64,000 bases of DNA from Metellina segmentata (GCA_947359465.1 OX375875.1:18973458-19037457); one strand, 5' to 3'. Positions 1 to 10,640 are shown, counted from the first letter of the stretch. A program made the numbers and translations. Notes: generated from the letters alone by a model not told the origin.

Positions 1-185
1 TCCCGTTTGGGTTGGTGTGGAAGTGTGGAGAGTGGAGTGCCAGCTCAGGTGTTGCCTCGTCATCTGACCGTAATTTAAAATTACGTGTTGTTGTATTCGT
101 ATCTTTCCCTTAGGGGATTGATCCCGGTCCGTCGTTAACAACCCATTGTGTTGCTCTAGTACGACGTTAATCTAAAAATTCCCAA
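1..185 (+). repeat. SINE-B/A body and 3' end, cut by window start
   Basis: The sequence enters in the shared SINE body (the 'gccagctcaggtgttgcc' block) and runs through the 'gttgtgttgctctag' block to 'gacgttaat' and an 'aaaattccc' tail. The head lies outside the window. Confidence 0.85.
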
Positions 186-444
186 TCACGCTAAACAACT
201 AGAAGCCGATACCCACTATTACTCATTGGAGAGCATTTCATAAGTCCTTCACCTATATAAAGAAATTATAAACATTTTCGACTCAGTCGGAGGCGTCTCC
301 TTTGTCATAAACAGACTTCGTCAAGTCCACTCCCCGCTGGAAAAAATCATAACCCTCATGGAATTATTTACATCTAATAGCGTTTAATCATCATACCTGC
401 AAACTACTGAAGTATTCTGGCCATTTTAATATTTACTACATCAA

Positions 445-782
445 GTAATTGGTAATTGGTAATTTTGTAGTTAACGTCGTACTAGAGCGACACAACGGGC
501 TATTGACGACGGTCCGGGATCAGTCCCTTAAGGGAAAGATCCGAGGACAACACCTCATAATTTTGAACCACGGTCAGATGACGATGTAACACCTGAGCTG
601 GCACCCCACTCTCCAAACTTCCACGCCAACCCAACTTGAGGACTTTCGACCACGACAGATTTAAGGTGCACCAGCCTCCTCTACACCATACGTTTACAAA
701 CATCCATGCCCGGACCCGGATTCGAACCAGGAACCTTCCGATCCAGAGGCTAACACCTTAACCACTATACCGGTTGGTCGGC
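445..782 (-). mobile_element. SINE-A, full length with 12-bp TSD
   Basis: Complete tRNA-derived SINE on the minus strand. The head (about 705-782) carries an A box in 'tagtggttaaggtg' and a B box 'ggttcgaatcc' when read on the minus strand. The tail at 451-465 is a 'ggtaatt' repeat. The flanks 433-444 and 783-794 are identical (ttactacatcaa), a perfect target-site duplication that shows LINE-type retroposition. It sits directly beside the next copy. Confidence 0.93.
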
Positions 783-794
783 TTACTACATCAA

Positions 795-1123
795 TAATGG
801 TAATTTTTAGTTAACGTCGTACTAGAGCAACACAACGGGCTATTGACGACGGTCCGGGATCAGTCCCTTAAGGGAAAGATCCGACGACAACACCTCGTAA
901 TTTTGAACCACGGTCAGATGACGAAGCAACACATGAGCTGGCACCCCACTCTCCAAACTTCCAAGCCAACCCAACGTGAGGACTTTCGGGCACGACAGAT
1001 TTAAGGTGCACCAGCCGCCTCTACACCATACGTTTACAAACATCCATGCCCGGACCCGGATTCGAACCAGGAACCTTCCGTTCTAGAGGCTAACACCTTA
1101 ACCACTATACCGGTTGGTCGGCC
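795..1123 (-). mobile_element. SINE-A, full length
   Basis: Second complete minus-strand copy, nearly identical to its left neighbour. Its tail starts right after that neighbour's target duplication and its head ends 'ggttggtcggc'. I cannot find its own TSD, so it was probably present first and the other copy landed at its tail. Confidence 0.9.
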
Positions 1124-1239
1124 CGGATATTCAGGTCCCTTCGGGTTTATGTGCTCCATAACCCATCAACACGTCAAGTGTTGAAAATAAATCGGTATTC
1201 ACTTCGCGTGATTGAATACGGCACAACTAATGAGTGCAA

Positions 1240-1372
1240 GTATCGGGTAAGGTAAGGTAAGTTAATTTTAACTAACGTCGTACTGGAGCAGCACAACGGG
1301 CTATTGGCGACGGTTCGGGATCAATATTCTAAAGGAAAGATCCGAGGACAACACCACGTCATTTTGAACCAC
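1240..1372 (-). repeat. SINE fragment (3' half)
   Basis: Tail 'aaggtaaggtaa' plus the 3' body up to 'gtcattttgaaccaca', then unrelated sequence. The head and half of the body are absent. Confidence 0.8.
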
Positions 1373-1460
1373 AAACAACTATCAGGATTGTTTGCAGTTC
1401 ATGCCGTTTTTCGAAAAGCTACTCTCTTTCATTCAGCCAATTTATTCTGATTGATTGAGA

Positions 1461-1799
1461 GCCGACCAACCGGTATAGTGGTTAAGGTGTTAGCCTCTAG
1501 ATCGGAAGGTTGCTGGTTCGAATCCGGGTTCGGGCATGGATGTTTGTAAACGTATGGTGTAGAGGCGGCTGGTGCACCTTAAATCTGTCGTGGCCGAAAG
1601 TCCTCACGTTGGGTTGGCGTGGAAGTTTGGAGAGTGAGGTGCCAGCTCAGGTGTTGTTTCGTCATCTGACCGTGGTTCAAAATTACGAGGTGTTGTCCTC
1701 TGATCTTTCCCTTAAGGGACTGATCCCGGACCGTCGTCAATAGCCCGTTGTGTTGCTCTAGTACGACGTTAACTAAAAATTACCAAAATTACCAATTAC
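1461..1799 (+). mobile_element. SINE-A, full length with 14-bp TSD
   Basis: Head at 1461-1535 with intact A and B boxes; tail of 'aaattacc' repeats at 1778-1799. Flanks 1447-1460 and 1800-1813 are the same 14 bases (ctgattgattgaga). The open frame through the body is a by-product of a low-divergence SINE, not a gene. Confidence 0.94.
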
Positions 1800-1944
1800 C
1801 TGATTGATTGAGAACAAAGGCGTAGAGTGGTCTATCAACCAATCAGAGCACAGGAATGGATAAGGAAATTCATAGGCTCTCTTTTAGTTTTAAAATCTAG
1901 TGTTCCATCTATCAAATGATAAGTTAACTGTTCAATTTGTTTAT

Positions 1945-2212
1945 TTTTTTAAAATTTCCAATGGCAAGGCAGTACAATTGCGAAGACAAATACAAATACA
2001 ATACAATACAAAGTACAGAGTTGACCGAGGTCATTTTAGCCTTATACAAGGCCAGAAGTGATGGTCACTTGTGAAGGGGCACTCAGTGGGTGGACCATCG
2101 TTGTCCCTAACAAAGGACAGCACAATTTACATCCATGCCCTAACCCCGGATTCGAACCAGGAACCTTCCGATCCAGAGGCCAACACCTTGATCACTAGAC
2201 CGGTTGGTGGGC
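1945..2212 (-). mobile_element. SINE-C (A-type head, different body) with 13-bp TSD
   Basis: Read on the minus strand the head is the SINE-A tRNA-like head, but the body has nothing in common with SINE-A/B: it runs through 'ctttgttagggacaa' and 'acaagtgaccatcac' to an A-rich end. Flanks 1932-1944 and 2213-2225 are identical (tcaatttgtttat). Related copies lie at 31513-31762 and 33142-33359. Confidence 0.9.
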
Positions 2213-2225
2213 TCAATTTGTTTAT

Positions 2226-2871
2226 GGGAGATAATATATTAAGGTTAGATAGTTTGGGGCAACTAGTACGGTTTTAATTAGAGTGTGTGGTAAAAAATTT
2301 GTTTACTTTTCCTCAAAATGTGTGCAGACAAGAAAAACTTTCTTCCTAGCACAACTGAAACTACGCGACAACTGACACTTAACTCATTCCCTTTATTAAT
2401 TATGCATTTCTCGGTTTTAATTTCTTATTCATTGAGCTCTTATTCATAATTGCTATTTTTGCCATGGCACACAACTTTCAATTATCAAGTCTCACTAATG
2501 TCTTTACTGAAGATTAAGGTCCCTTCGGGGGCAGGGACATAATCTATTCAACACTGTAAATCAGACTACCTCTCTTCTTTTGTCGTCTCCTGCAATACCT
2601 GTTGTTATAGGTCCCGTAAGATTTTGTTGATAGAGTCTCATATCTAATTATAGTAAATTCAGTCACACATTTCGTTGCGTTATCAGACTTATCACACATT
2701 GTCTTTAAATAGCACTCAAATGTGCGCCAGCCTCATTAAATAACCGCTGTAAGTCGCTTTATTTTCATCTACAGTAATAAGTTTAAATTTGTTTTCCATA
2801 TACACACACATATTACGTCATGGATCCCAACCGTTATTTGAATATTTTTTTTTATTGAAAAAATCTTAAAA

Positions 2872-2911
<40 letters not shown>

Positions 2912-3499
2912 CATTCAAAAAATCTTAGAGATTTTTTAATTTAAAAACTAATAACTAGAAATTGCTGAAATATTTTCATCTATTTAATTATTGTTTCTTT
3001 GCAGAAAGTATACAATGAGGAACTTATACCCGTGAGGAAAATGCTTATTTCTGTGTTTAATTAATAGATGGATTGTCAAAATGTTCAAAAACAACAATTA
3101 AAACCCACATAAAATGGACTTAATTAATTAAAATTTTAAGTTTTAAATTACCAAAAAATACGGCAAAAGCACATGTCCTTAAAACGCTACGTGATTGCTT
3201 TGAGGTCATTATGCTCCACGATGAAATGTTTACGTTTGTCTAGCGTGTTGAAATTTTATATTGCTTGCTCTTTTAATTTTTAATGGTCAATTAAAAAATT
3301 GTTTTCTTGCTATTTCAACGTCGCTATTAAAGTAAACAGACCATCATGGGCACAGTGACGTCACAAGAAGCGGCGTAGTAAAGCTAGCGTTTTTGAGATG
3401 AATTAAATAGTGTAAACTTGAAATTTTTTTTATTTTACCTTTACGGGCTATAAAAGTAAAAGAGAAAGTTACTTTACATTATATTTTTTCATTTTCTAT
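2226..3499. other. AT-rich DNA without recognisable gene
   Basis: No reading frame or repeat relative is recognised apart from the dinucleotide run at 2873-2908. There are homopolymer-rich stretches near 2840-2870 and 3100-3160. Confidence 0.5.
2873..2908. repeat. (CT)n microsatellite
   Basis: About 17 uninterrupted TC dinucleotides between A/T-rich flanks. Confidence 0.97.
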
Positions 3500-4200
3500 A
3501 CTAGGTGGCTCCGCCCCCTGCTCGCTGTCGCTCGTCAACCCCCGATGATTGCTGCGCAATCATATTTAGTTCGCTTCGCGAACTATACTTTTCAACAATG
3601 AGGGGGAGGGGATTTCTTCACAATCCATCCCCATTTGGATCGCTGGATTGATTGATTCAGGACCTCTAGAACGACGTTAATTGAAGGTTCCCTTCCCATT
3701 GCGATATTTATCGCATGCGAACGAGTAACGGAAAATTGCATACTTTTTTTGCGAGATTAGCGGATCCGTATCTAAGCCGATTCCAGTATTTTAGCTTTAG
3801 AAAAGTTCCAAAAATTCTCGGCTTGTACACGGAAATATAATGTAAATAAAAGGAAATATATTAGCAAAACATATTGTTAAAATTCAGAGGAAATCTCATC
3901 ATAATTTTAAATGTTTTAGTTTCTCCGTGTTATTTGCTGTAAAAATACTTTTAAATATTTTCATATTCGACTGTTGCTATGGAAACGGCGACCGAATTGG
4001 CCGGTGCGTCTAAAACAATTGCAAACTTTCTAGCGCGTACTCTCAAGTTTTTTATGAATTAATTAATTAAAAAATATAACTGTGTTTATCGTCTGCGCGT
4101 GCTCCAAATTATTTAGCCCCTTCAACCACAAGACTCGCTATCTACCAATCACAAAGCGAATAAACCTGAAAAAAGACCAACAAATTTTTTTTATAATAGA
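3500..4200 (-). mobile_element. Helitron-like non-autonomous element (hairpin-end family), diverged
   Basis: The 3' end lies at the left: 'actagg' followed by a GC-rich block with short palindromes (ggctccgcccc, attgctgcgcaat, gttcgcttcgcgaac). The presumed 5' end at the right reads 'tctattataaaa' on the minus strand. No coding sequence is seen inside. The right limit is an inference from the 5'-TC convention of Helitrons. Confidence 0.5.
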
Positions 4201-4214
4201 TAGATTATAAAAAT

Positions 4215-4865
4215 ACTAGGGGGCCTGCCCCCTGCTCGCTAACGCTCGCCAACCCCCGGAGGATTGCTTCACAATCCTCATTGGTTCGCTGCGCGAACCT
4301 ATGCTCGCTTCGCTCGCCTCAATGAAGACATGTGTCCTAGCATAAGGGATTGTTTACAAAATATGTTACCAAAAAAATGTTTTTCAAATCTAAATTTGCT
4401 GTATTACAGAAAAAATATATACAGTATCTCTAAAATCAGAATTCAAATGAAAACTTTGTGCAAATTTTGACTCGAAATGTGAGCGTTGCTTTGGAAATTG
4501 AATACCCAGCATGTTGTTTGTGTGTACATTTTCCCAGCACTCAAACGACCCATACTTTTTCATTGAGTTTGTTGCCGAAAGTTGTAGTGCAAGCGTCTTG
4601 TTGAAGTATAATTGTTGGCCCTGAGAAGGACCGTTTTTTAAATGGCCCTGAAAAGATCCTCCGCTTTCTTTGATTTCTATTAAACTAACTGCAACAGCTC
4701 ATTAAAATTTCCTTTTTTCTTTCAATAAAATTTCATCCGATAACGCTATAAATTCAATCGATGCGCGAGACTTCACGATAAACAAACAAACCGTACAGTG
4801 TTGCCAAAACGCGATTACAAATAACGTCTTTTTTGCGTGCCACGTAAGAGAATTATATATATAGA
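4215..4865 (-). mobile_element. Helitron-like non-autonomous element, full length (651 bp)
   Basis: Left end 'actaggggg' with GC palindromes to about 4310; right end reads 'tctatatatataattctc' on the minus strand, a TC-start terminus. It matches the plus-strand copy at 34194-34840 (647 bp) end to end in the opposite orientation, including the internal 'aatgaagacatgtgtcct' and 'tgcgtgccacgtaagag' blocks, which fixes both ends. There is no TIR or TSD, as expected for rolling-circle elements, and no Rep/helicase frame, so it would need help in trans. Confidence 0.72.
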
Positions 4866-4919
4866 TAAACAAAAAACGTGCAAGTTCCTCATTAGAGAAA
4901 ATAAAAACGATATCATCAA

Positions 4920-5150
4920 AAATATGCTAGAAGACACACACAATTGCAGTTAAATTTATATAGTATATAAAAGGATGGGGTATGGGGGTGCATGTGGGTG
5001 TAGATTCCATATACAAATCTACACTGTTTGACCCATCCACACCCAATTTGGTACACTTATACTCTAGAACACTGCGGAAAACATAGGCTATTTCTTTCCT
5101 GTCTTCAGACCTATCTGTAGCCATGAATCCTAAAAGTGCCTCTTGAAGCC
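4920..5150. repeat. Dispersed repeat with second copy at 62195-62330
   Basis: The blocks 'acaaatctacac', 'accaaatttgg'-like and 'gaacactgcggaaaacatag' recur in the same order at 62215-62315. The family is unknown to me; the minus-strand frame here has no recognised domain. Confidence 0.6.
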
Positions 5151-5209
5151 CCAATTTTAAAATCTAAAGTTTGTTTATTTCATCCAAGGGGGGGGGGGGT
5201 TTGTTAGTA

Positions 5210-5345
5210 AAATCTAAGTTTAGTAGTTTTTAGTTTGTTAGTAAAATCTAAGTTTAGTAGTTTTAGTTTGTTAGTAAAATCTAAGTTTAGTAGTTTTTAG
5301 TTTGTTAGTAAAATCCAAGTTTAGTAGTTTGTTAGTAAAATCTAA
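5210..5345. repeat. Tandem repeat, about 34-bp unit, 4 copies
   Basis: Imperfect repeats of 'agtttgttagtaaaatc' plus 'taagtttagtagttttt'. A poly-G run (5188-5198) lies just upstream. Confidence 0.85.
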
Positions 5346-5925
5346 AGTTTTTAAGGGGGAAATGTTGGGGTCATACTTTAGCTGTCGTGGTAGGGAAACA
5401 CGTTCAACAGAGTTTGTACATTTGAGTTAATACAGGGATATGTTGCGGTCATATTTTAGTTGTAGCGGTCATATTGTAAACAGGAGCAATGCCAGGTTAT
5501 TCTGATAGTATAACATAAACATTGAGTAAAAAAACTATCGTTATGAAAATAACGTAAAAAAGTTTATGAAAATAGCTTGTTTGAGAACAGTAATGTTAAC
5601 TGCCTTAATAATTTTGAAGTGCTCGGAGAGCATGGGCCATAGATCCTCAATCTCCTATGAAGTTGCTTGTAGCTGGAGAGAACAGATTCGAGTTTGTAAG
5701 AGACTTTTATAGGTATTGTGCTGAAACTATGTATAATGCAAAATGCTTGATAATAATAACTGCCACAATGTTCCAAAATGCTTAAAATCTCAGAGTTTTA
5801 AAGTTTCAGACATGAAAACATCTCATCAACCGGTCATGTGTCTTCTACATTATTACACAACCGGCTGGTTTGTTTGCACTGGAAATCTGTTTCGCTCCAG
5901 TGGGACGTAAAATTTGTTTAACGTT
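5346..5925. other. No recognisable feature
   Basis: AT-rich DNA. The minus-strand frame near 5564-5776 is short, has no domain I recognise and no splice context. Confidence 0.4.
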
Positions 5926-6180
5926 AGGGGCCATGTTGGTCTGGTTGGTGGAGTGACGAATTAGCAGCCGGAGAGTTGCGAGTTCGAATCCAAAGATCAT
6001 CGTGTGCAAAGTGAGCTGGTGCACGTTGAATCTCCCGTGGCCTCAAATTTCTTCACGTTGGTGTGGTATGAAGGTTGCGAGAGAGAAGGCCGGCTCGGAT
6101 GTGACCTAGTAGTCTGATCGTGGTTCCGAATTACGTGATGTCCTCGGGTCTTTCTCTTTGGTGTTTGATTGAGGACCGTC
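5926..6180 (+). repeat. SINE-B copy
   Basis: The B-type head ('ggttggtggagtgacg' to 'gagttcgaatcc') is followed by the shared body to 'gaggaccgtcacc', where it runs straight into a SINE-A head. Confidence 0.82.
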
Positions 6181-6358
6181 ACCGACCAACCGGTCTGGTG
6201 GTTAAGGTGTTAGCCTCTACATCGGAAGGTTCCTGGTGTTGTCACCTGACCGTGGTTCAAAATAACGTGGTGTTGTCATAAGGGATTGATCCCGGACAGT
6301 CGTCAATAGTACGTCGTGCGTTATAATCCGTCGTCAATAGCGTTGTGTTGCTCTAGTA

Positions 6359-8319
6359 CAGTGGTCGGCAAACCACGGCTCTTTAGCCACTTGAGTGCGG
6401 CTCTGCCACGAATCGATTTAGACTAAATGATGGTAGTAAATAACCCGCCGGTGATGCAAGGAAGAAAGCAGTTGATGAACTTTAGACGAGTCAAGAAAAA
6501 CAAAGTTCTGTATTTAATTATTGGGTGCAAACTTCAACAATGTTAATATTGAAAGCTTTATAGTAAATCAAGAGATTGCTAAGAGAGGAAAACCATACAC
6601 CGATGGTGAATACAATAAATTATAATTCTATAAATGCATCCGAAGAGCTATTCAGGGATTTTATGAACAAGGCAAACTTTACCACTGTTTGCTAAAACAG
6701 TAAAAGACAGAAAAGTCAAAATGTCTTCGAATCTAACCAATCAGCAAATTGAAGATCTTAAATTGGTTTCAACTTTATCAATAGCTATTGACGAATCTTG
6801 TGACATAAATGACACAGCGCACGTTTCACTTTTTGTTCGATTTATTTCGTTTTCGGGTCCTAAAGAGCTTTTAGGATTATTGCCTCTGAAAGGTCTAACA
6901 CGTGGCGAGGATATTGCAAATGCTGTCATTGAATGCATGGAGAAACATATTCTACTCGATAAATTGTTTCAATTTCAACAGATGGGGGCAAAAAGTATGA
7001 CCGGAGTGAGAAAATGTTTTTTTTGAAGGAAAAATTGAATAACGAGATACTTGTTTACCATTGCATCATTCATCAAGAAGCGCTTTGAGCGCAGACATTA
7101 CTGGAAGAAATGTGCAATGTTATGGAATTTGTGATCAATATTGTGAACACAATTGTAGCTAAAGCTCTTTATAATCGCCAATTAAAAGAATATTTAGTTG
7201 AAATGGAGGATGAAAACGCACAGATATCTTCTTCAGCATAATCAGGTACGTTGGCTTTTAAGATGAAACGTTTTAAAACGTTTTACTTCAATTTTTACTT
7301 GAAATTAAAGCATTTCTCCTTGAGAAGACGTTACTAAATAATCATATCCAAATAATCTTAATCGTATACTACAGGGAAAATGAAACACATTTTTTTCGAT
7401 GTTGGAAGAAGTCATATATGTCATTCGAAAACAAATTATCCCTTTATGCTTAAGATTTTAAAAGAGAAACATTAATTCATTTTACAAGTCTGCTGAAACA
7501 TCACCAAGAAAATAACTCGGTTTTTGACATTTACTATTTTAAAACAATTTTAAATATGAGGGAAGCTTTTCCACAGAGGTTTCAGGATTTCAGAAATAGC
7601 GTAGCGACGTTAGCCTTTGTTAAAAAAAAACCTCAGAGCTGACGTAACAGAATTGAAAATTTCTCTCTGAAATATTGACATAGGCGCTTTTGAAATGCAA
7701 TTACTGAAGTATAAAAACAAAGAATTATGGAGCTCCAAATTTGAACGCCTTAATGCTGATATGGAAAAAGTGGTGAAAAATAAATTTGATCTTAGTTTAC
7801 AGAAAAAGCAATCTGCTTTGAAAGACCTGGAGAAGGAAGACACGACAATTTTCAACACATGGAATAGTATTCCTGACTCATATGATGAGTTAAAAAAACT
7901 AGTATTTGCTGTTCTTTCACAATTTGGCTCTACAGATTCATGCGAGCAATCTCTTTCCAGCATGAACCTTGTCAAAAGTAAATTGAGAAATCGTCTTATC
8001 GATGAGAACTTGGAATCCTGTTTGAAATTAAAAAAACAACGACATACAAACCTGAACTATCCAAACTTTCGAAGGAAATGCAAGGTTCACAATAAATATG
8101 TTTTGTCAGATTTGTATTTTAATGTAAAAAATATTTTTTGTCAATAAATAAGATACTTATTATTATTATATCTGGTTTTATTAAATATTAGTATCAAATT
8201 TTTTATAAATCGACTCCTAAAAACATGGTTCTTAAAACAAAATTTGGCTCTCGAAAGAAATTTTAATCGTTGCACTGTTGATCAAAAGCTCTTTTGACTA
8301 ATGAGTTTGCCGACAACTG
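6359..8319 (+). mobile_element. hAT-superfamily DNA transposon, complete but decayed (1961 bp)
   Basis: The ends are inverted repeats: cagtggtcggcaaac at 6359-6373 and its complement with one mismatch at 8305-8319. The 8-bp target duplication, ctctagta (6351-6358) and ctctagtg (8320-8327), has the length expected of hAT elements, and the interrupted SINE resumes in register. Inside is one broken transposase gene. The terminal 'ggtcggcaaac' and the subterminal 'gcggctct' resemble Charlie-type hATs. It must have moved when a source was active, but stop codons and frameshifts make this copy non-functional. Confidence 0.93.
6721..8147 (+). pseudogene. hAT transposase (ZBED/GTF2IRD2-like), broken
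   Basis: Cut-and-paste transposase of the RNase H-fold type. The first frame (6721-7026) has '[17 protein letters not shown]', matching the strand carrying a catalytic Asp in hAT proteins. After a frameshift near 7020 the next piece reads 'LVYHCIIHQEAL', then a stop, then 'FVINIVNTIVAKALYNRQL', as in GTF2IRD2/ZBED-type relatives. The middle, 7240-7690, is badly decayed. The last frame (7695-8147, 150 residues) holds an intact hAT dimerisation region: 'FNTWNSIPDSYDELKKL', then 'FGSTDSCEQSLSSMN' and 'KSKLRNRLIDENLESCL'. The N-terminal zinc finger is not seen. There are at least two frame changes and several stops. The family call is firm; the subfamily is a guess. Confidence 0.9.
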
Positions 8320-8649
8320 CTCTAGTGCGACGTTACTCAAAGAAATTACCAAATCCACCCATTTAAAACAAGTCTCCAGAATAAAGCGTGTAGAGAACTT
8401 CAATTATGTATACGTTTTTTTTTTTTTAATACTCTAAACATCGCTGCCTTTTGAAGCGATTCGATTGTGATGAAATTAGCATCGATCCATCGATTTTATG
8501 GGAACAAAAGCTGCACGAAAGATAAAGAGAAGCACGTGAGCTCTCTATTATGTTAAAAACCTTGTGTGTGGGTGATTTCTTTCGTTACGTACTAAGGGAT
8601 TGCTGCATTGTTTTGATCGATGACGAATAATAAAATTCTTATATAAGGG

Positions 8650-8982
8650 TAATGGTAATGGTAATTTTAGTTAACGTCGTACTAGAGCAACACAACGGGC
8701 TATTGACGACGGTCCGGGATCAGTCCCTTAAGGGAAAGATCCGAAGACAACACCTCGTAATTTTGAACCATGGTCAGATGACGAAGCAACACCTGAGCTG
8801 GCACCCCACTCTCCAAACTTCCACGCCAACCCAACGTGAGGACTTTCGGCCACGACAGATTTAAGGTGCACCAGCCGCCTCTACACCATACGTTTACAAA
8901 CATCCATGCCCGAACCCGGATTCGAACCAGGAACCTTCCGATCTAGAGGCTAACACCTTAACCACTATACCGGTTGGTCGGC
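8650..8982 (-). mobile_element. SINE-A, full length with 13-bp TSD
   Basis: Complete copy; tail 'ggtaatggtaatttt' at the left, head to 8982. Flanks 8637-8649 and 8983-8995 are identical (tcttatataaggg). Confidence 0.94.
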
Positions 8983-9093
8983 TCTTATATAAGGGAGTGT
9001 GAGATCTAAATATTGGTCGGTTGTTTCAAGGACACAAGCCGTAGTTTTGAAGTAAATACTTGGGTTTGATGTTGAATTGTGGAATGAATAGGC

Positions 9094-9637
9094 CAGGCCT
9101 CGAAATAGATTTTTTAATACAGGTGCACCTTGTGCACCTAAGTTTTTAAATTAGTTGCACAGGTTATACTATAGGAGCACATTAAAAAAAAACCCGTAAT
9201 ATAAGAGCATTAATGTAGTGTAAACTACTTTATTAGTTGGGTATGTTTAGATAGTTTAGTAGTAGATAGTAAATATAGATATTTAAACATCTAAATTCCC
9301 CCTTCTCCGTAGCACGGCTCTCGCGACAGTCGCTTCAACAGAGCCATCAGGAAAATATTTCGATCATCGGCAAGTTCTGGTGGCATGGCACAAGTAAACC
9401 TTCCACCTGTATAAACCCGTTATGGCCCAGGGATTTTTATTCGCATAGTGTCTATTTAGGAATTTTAATTACGTTCCTATAGAGCGAGAGAGGTCGATAC
9501 TAATATTTTGTTTTCAAACATCAAAATAACATAAAAACACATCCATTTTTAACGTGCTCCTAGCGGAAAAAAATTAGGTGCATAACTGTATTTTCATGTG
9601 CATAATGCACCTGTGCACCCGGGTATTTCGAGCCCTG
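9094..9637. mobile_element. hAT-type MITE (544 bp) with 8-bp TSD
   Basis: Ends: 'caggcctcgaaata' at 9094 and the complement of 'cagggctcgaaata' at 9637, followed inward on both sides by 'gtgcacc' motifs. Flanks 9086-9093 (gaataggc) and 9638-9645 (gaataggt) form an 8-bp target duplication with one mismatch. There is no reading frame. A second copy in opposite orientation lies at 35686-36220. Confidence 0.87.
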
Positions 9638-9659
9638 GAATAGGTAGTCATTTTTATTG

Positions 9660-9702
9660 ACATTGCACTGGAGCAACACAAGGGTTATTGGTCCGGGATC
9701 AT
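9660..9702 (-). repeat. SINE 3' fragment
   Basis: Only the 'cactggagcaacacaa' to 'ggtccgggatca' block of the SINE 3' end. Confidence 0.6.
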
Positions 9703-9724
9703 TATGTGTGTCTATTACTTGACA

Positions 9725-10350
9725 CACTACCCTACCATAATGTACACTACCCTACTACCCTACCATAACTACCCTACCATAACTACCCTACCATAACTAC
9801 CCTACCATAATAGACCGGAAGCCAGTGGATTTGCATAAAATCTGACAACTTGTTTGGGGGTGTTATTCGTGGTATGGCATGGGACCTTTGCATGTTGTTC
9901 CTGGTCAATTGAACGCCGATGCTTACATGATCATTTTGGACAATCAGGTTCTTCCTACGCTCTGGAAATTTTATGGAATGGCCGAATGTCACATCCAAGA
10001 CGATAACGATCCGTGTCGCGTTGCATCCTCTGTCGAACAGTGGTATCAAGATATGGATGTGAAACGTCTTCCCTGGCCTACTCAGAGTCCCGATCTAAAT
10101 CCCATAGAACATTTGTGGGACGCGTTTCGTAACGCTTACGAACCAGGGAGCCCCGTAAGAAATCTAAAGCTTCGCTGGCGACATTCTTACAGCGGGAATG
10201 GACACAAATACCTATAGCTGTACATCAAAACCCTGTTGAAAGTAATTACAGCACGTTGGGCGTGGGGGACCATCCCCCTATTAAAGAATGTATTATTTCC
10301 CTTATACCATCACATCTTGCTGTCCGGTCCATTATTATAGGGTAATGTAT
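9725..10350 (+). mobile_element. Tc1/mariner deletion derivative with expanded left end
   Basis: The left terminus 'tacactaccctac' is repeated as 'ctaccctaccataa' units from 9725 to about 9812, then jumps straight to 'accggaagccagtgg' and the 3' part of a Tc1 transposase gene. The right terminus is 'ccattattatagggtaatg'. The same internal junction is seen in the copy at 29036-29620, so the deletion predates at least one of the two insertions. Confidence 0.82.
9879..10217 (+). pseudogene. Tc1-type transposase, C-terminal half, frameshifted
   Basis: DDE transposase fragment. Visible are '[12 protein letters not shown]', '[17 protein letters not shown]' and the signature '[14 protein letters not shown]', whose glutamate region is the third catalytic position in Tc1 proteins. 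The N-terminal helix-turn-helix DNA-binding half and the first Asp are absent because of the internal deletion. After 'HLWDAF' the frame shifts ('[12 protein letters not shown]' comes from a neighbouring frame) and the normal C-terminus is lost. Non-functional. Confidence 0.88.
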
Positions 10351-10399
10351 ATATTGTATCAGGTGCAGCAAGTCCCAATATGGCCTTTGTGTTACAAAA

Positions 10400-10640
10400 C
10401 CTCAAGGACAACCAACCAACCGTGATCCAACACGAAGGGAAAGATCCAAGGACAACATCACGTGATTTTGAACTGAACCACAGTCAGTTGACGAGGTCAC
10501 ACCTCAGGTAGCACCCCACTCTCCAAACTTTCACACGACGCCAAGGTAAGACCATTTGAGCCACGATAGATTTAAATGCATCAGTCTCCTTTTTATCCGA
10601 CATTCTTCGATTGGATCGTAAGTCCCAAACTAACTTTCTA
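10400..10640 (-). repeat. SINE-B fragment, old
   Basis: Shared body blocks ('gggaaagatccaagga', 'caccccactctccaaac', 'catttgagccacga') on the minus strand; the head decays around 'gattggatcg' and the 3' end is missing. Confidence 0.75.

Larger units (their letters stand above)
6181..8352 (+). mobile_element. SINE-A with internal deletion, split by a hAT transposon
   Basis: The head 6181-6235 is joined to the body at 'tgttgtcacctgacc', so the middle is deleted. The 3' end stops at 'gctctagta' (6358), continues after the hAT insertion with 'ctctagtgcgacgtta' (8320-8335), and ends in 'aaattacc'. The SINE is therefore older than the hAT element. Confidence 0.85.

Noticed and set aside
445..782. 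tRNA genes at the many A/B-box heads
   Set aside because: They carry SINE bodies, tails and TSDs, and the anticodon arms do not fold as proper tRNAs.
7610..7975. 121-codon minus-strand frame
   Set aside because: Antisense shadow of the hAT dimerisation domain on the plus strand.
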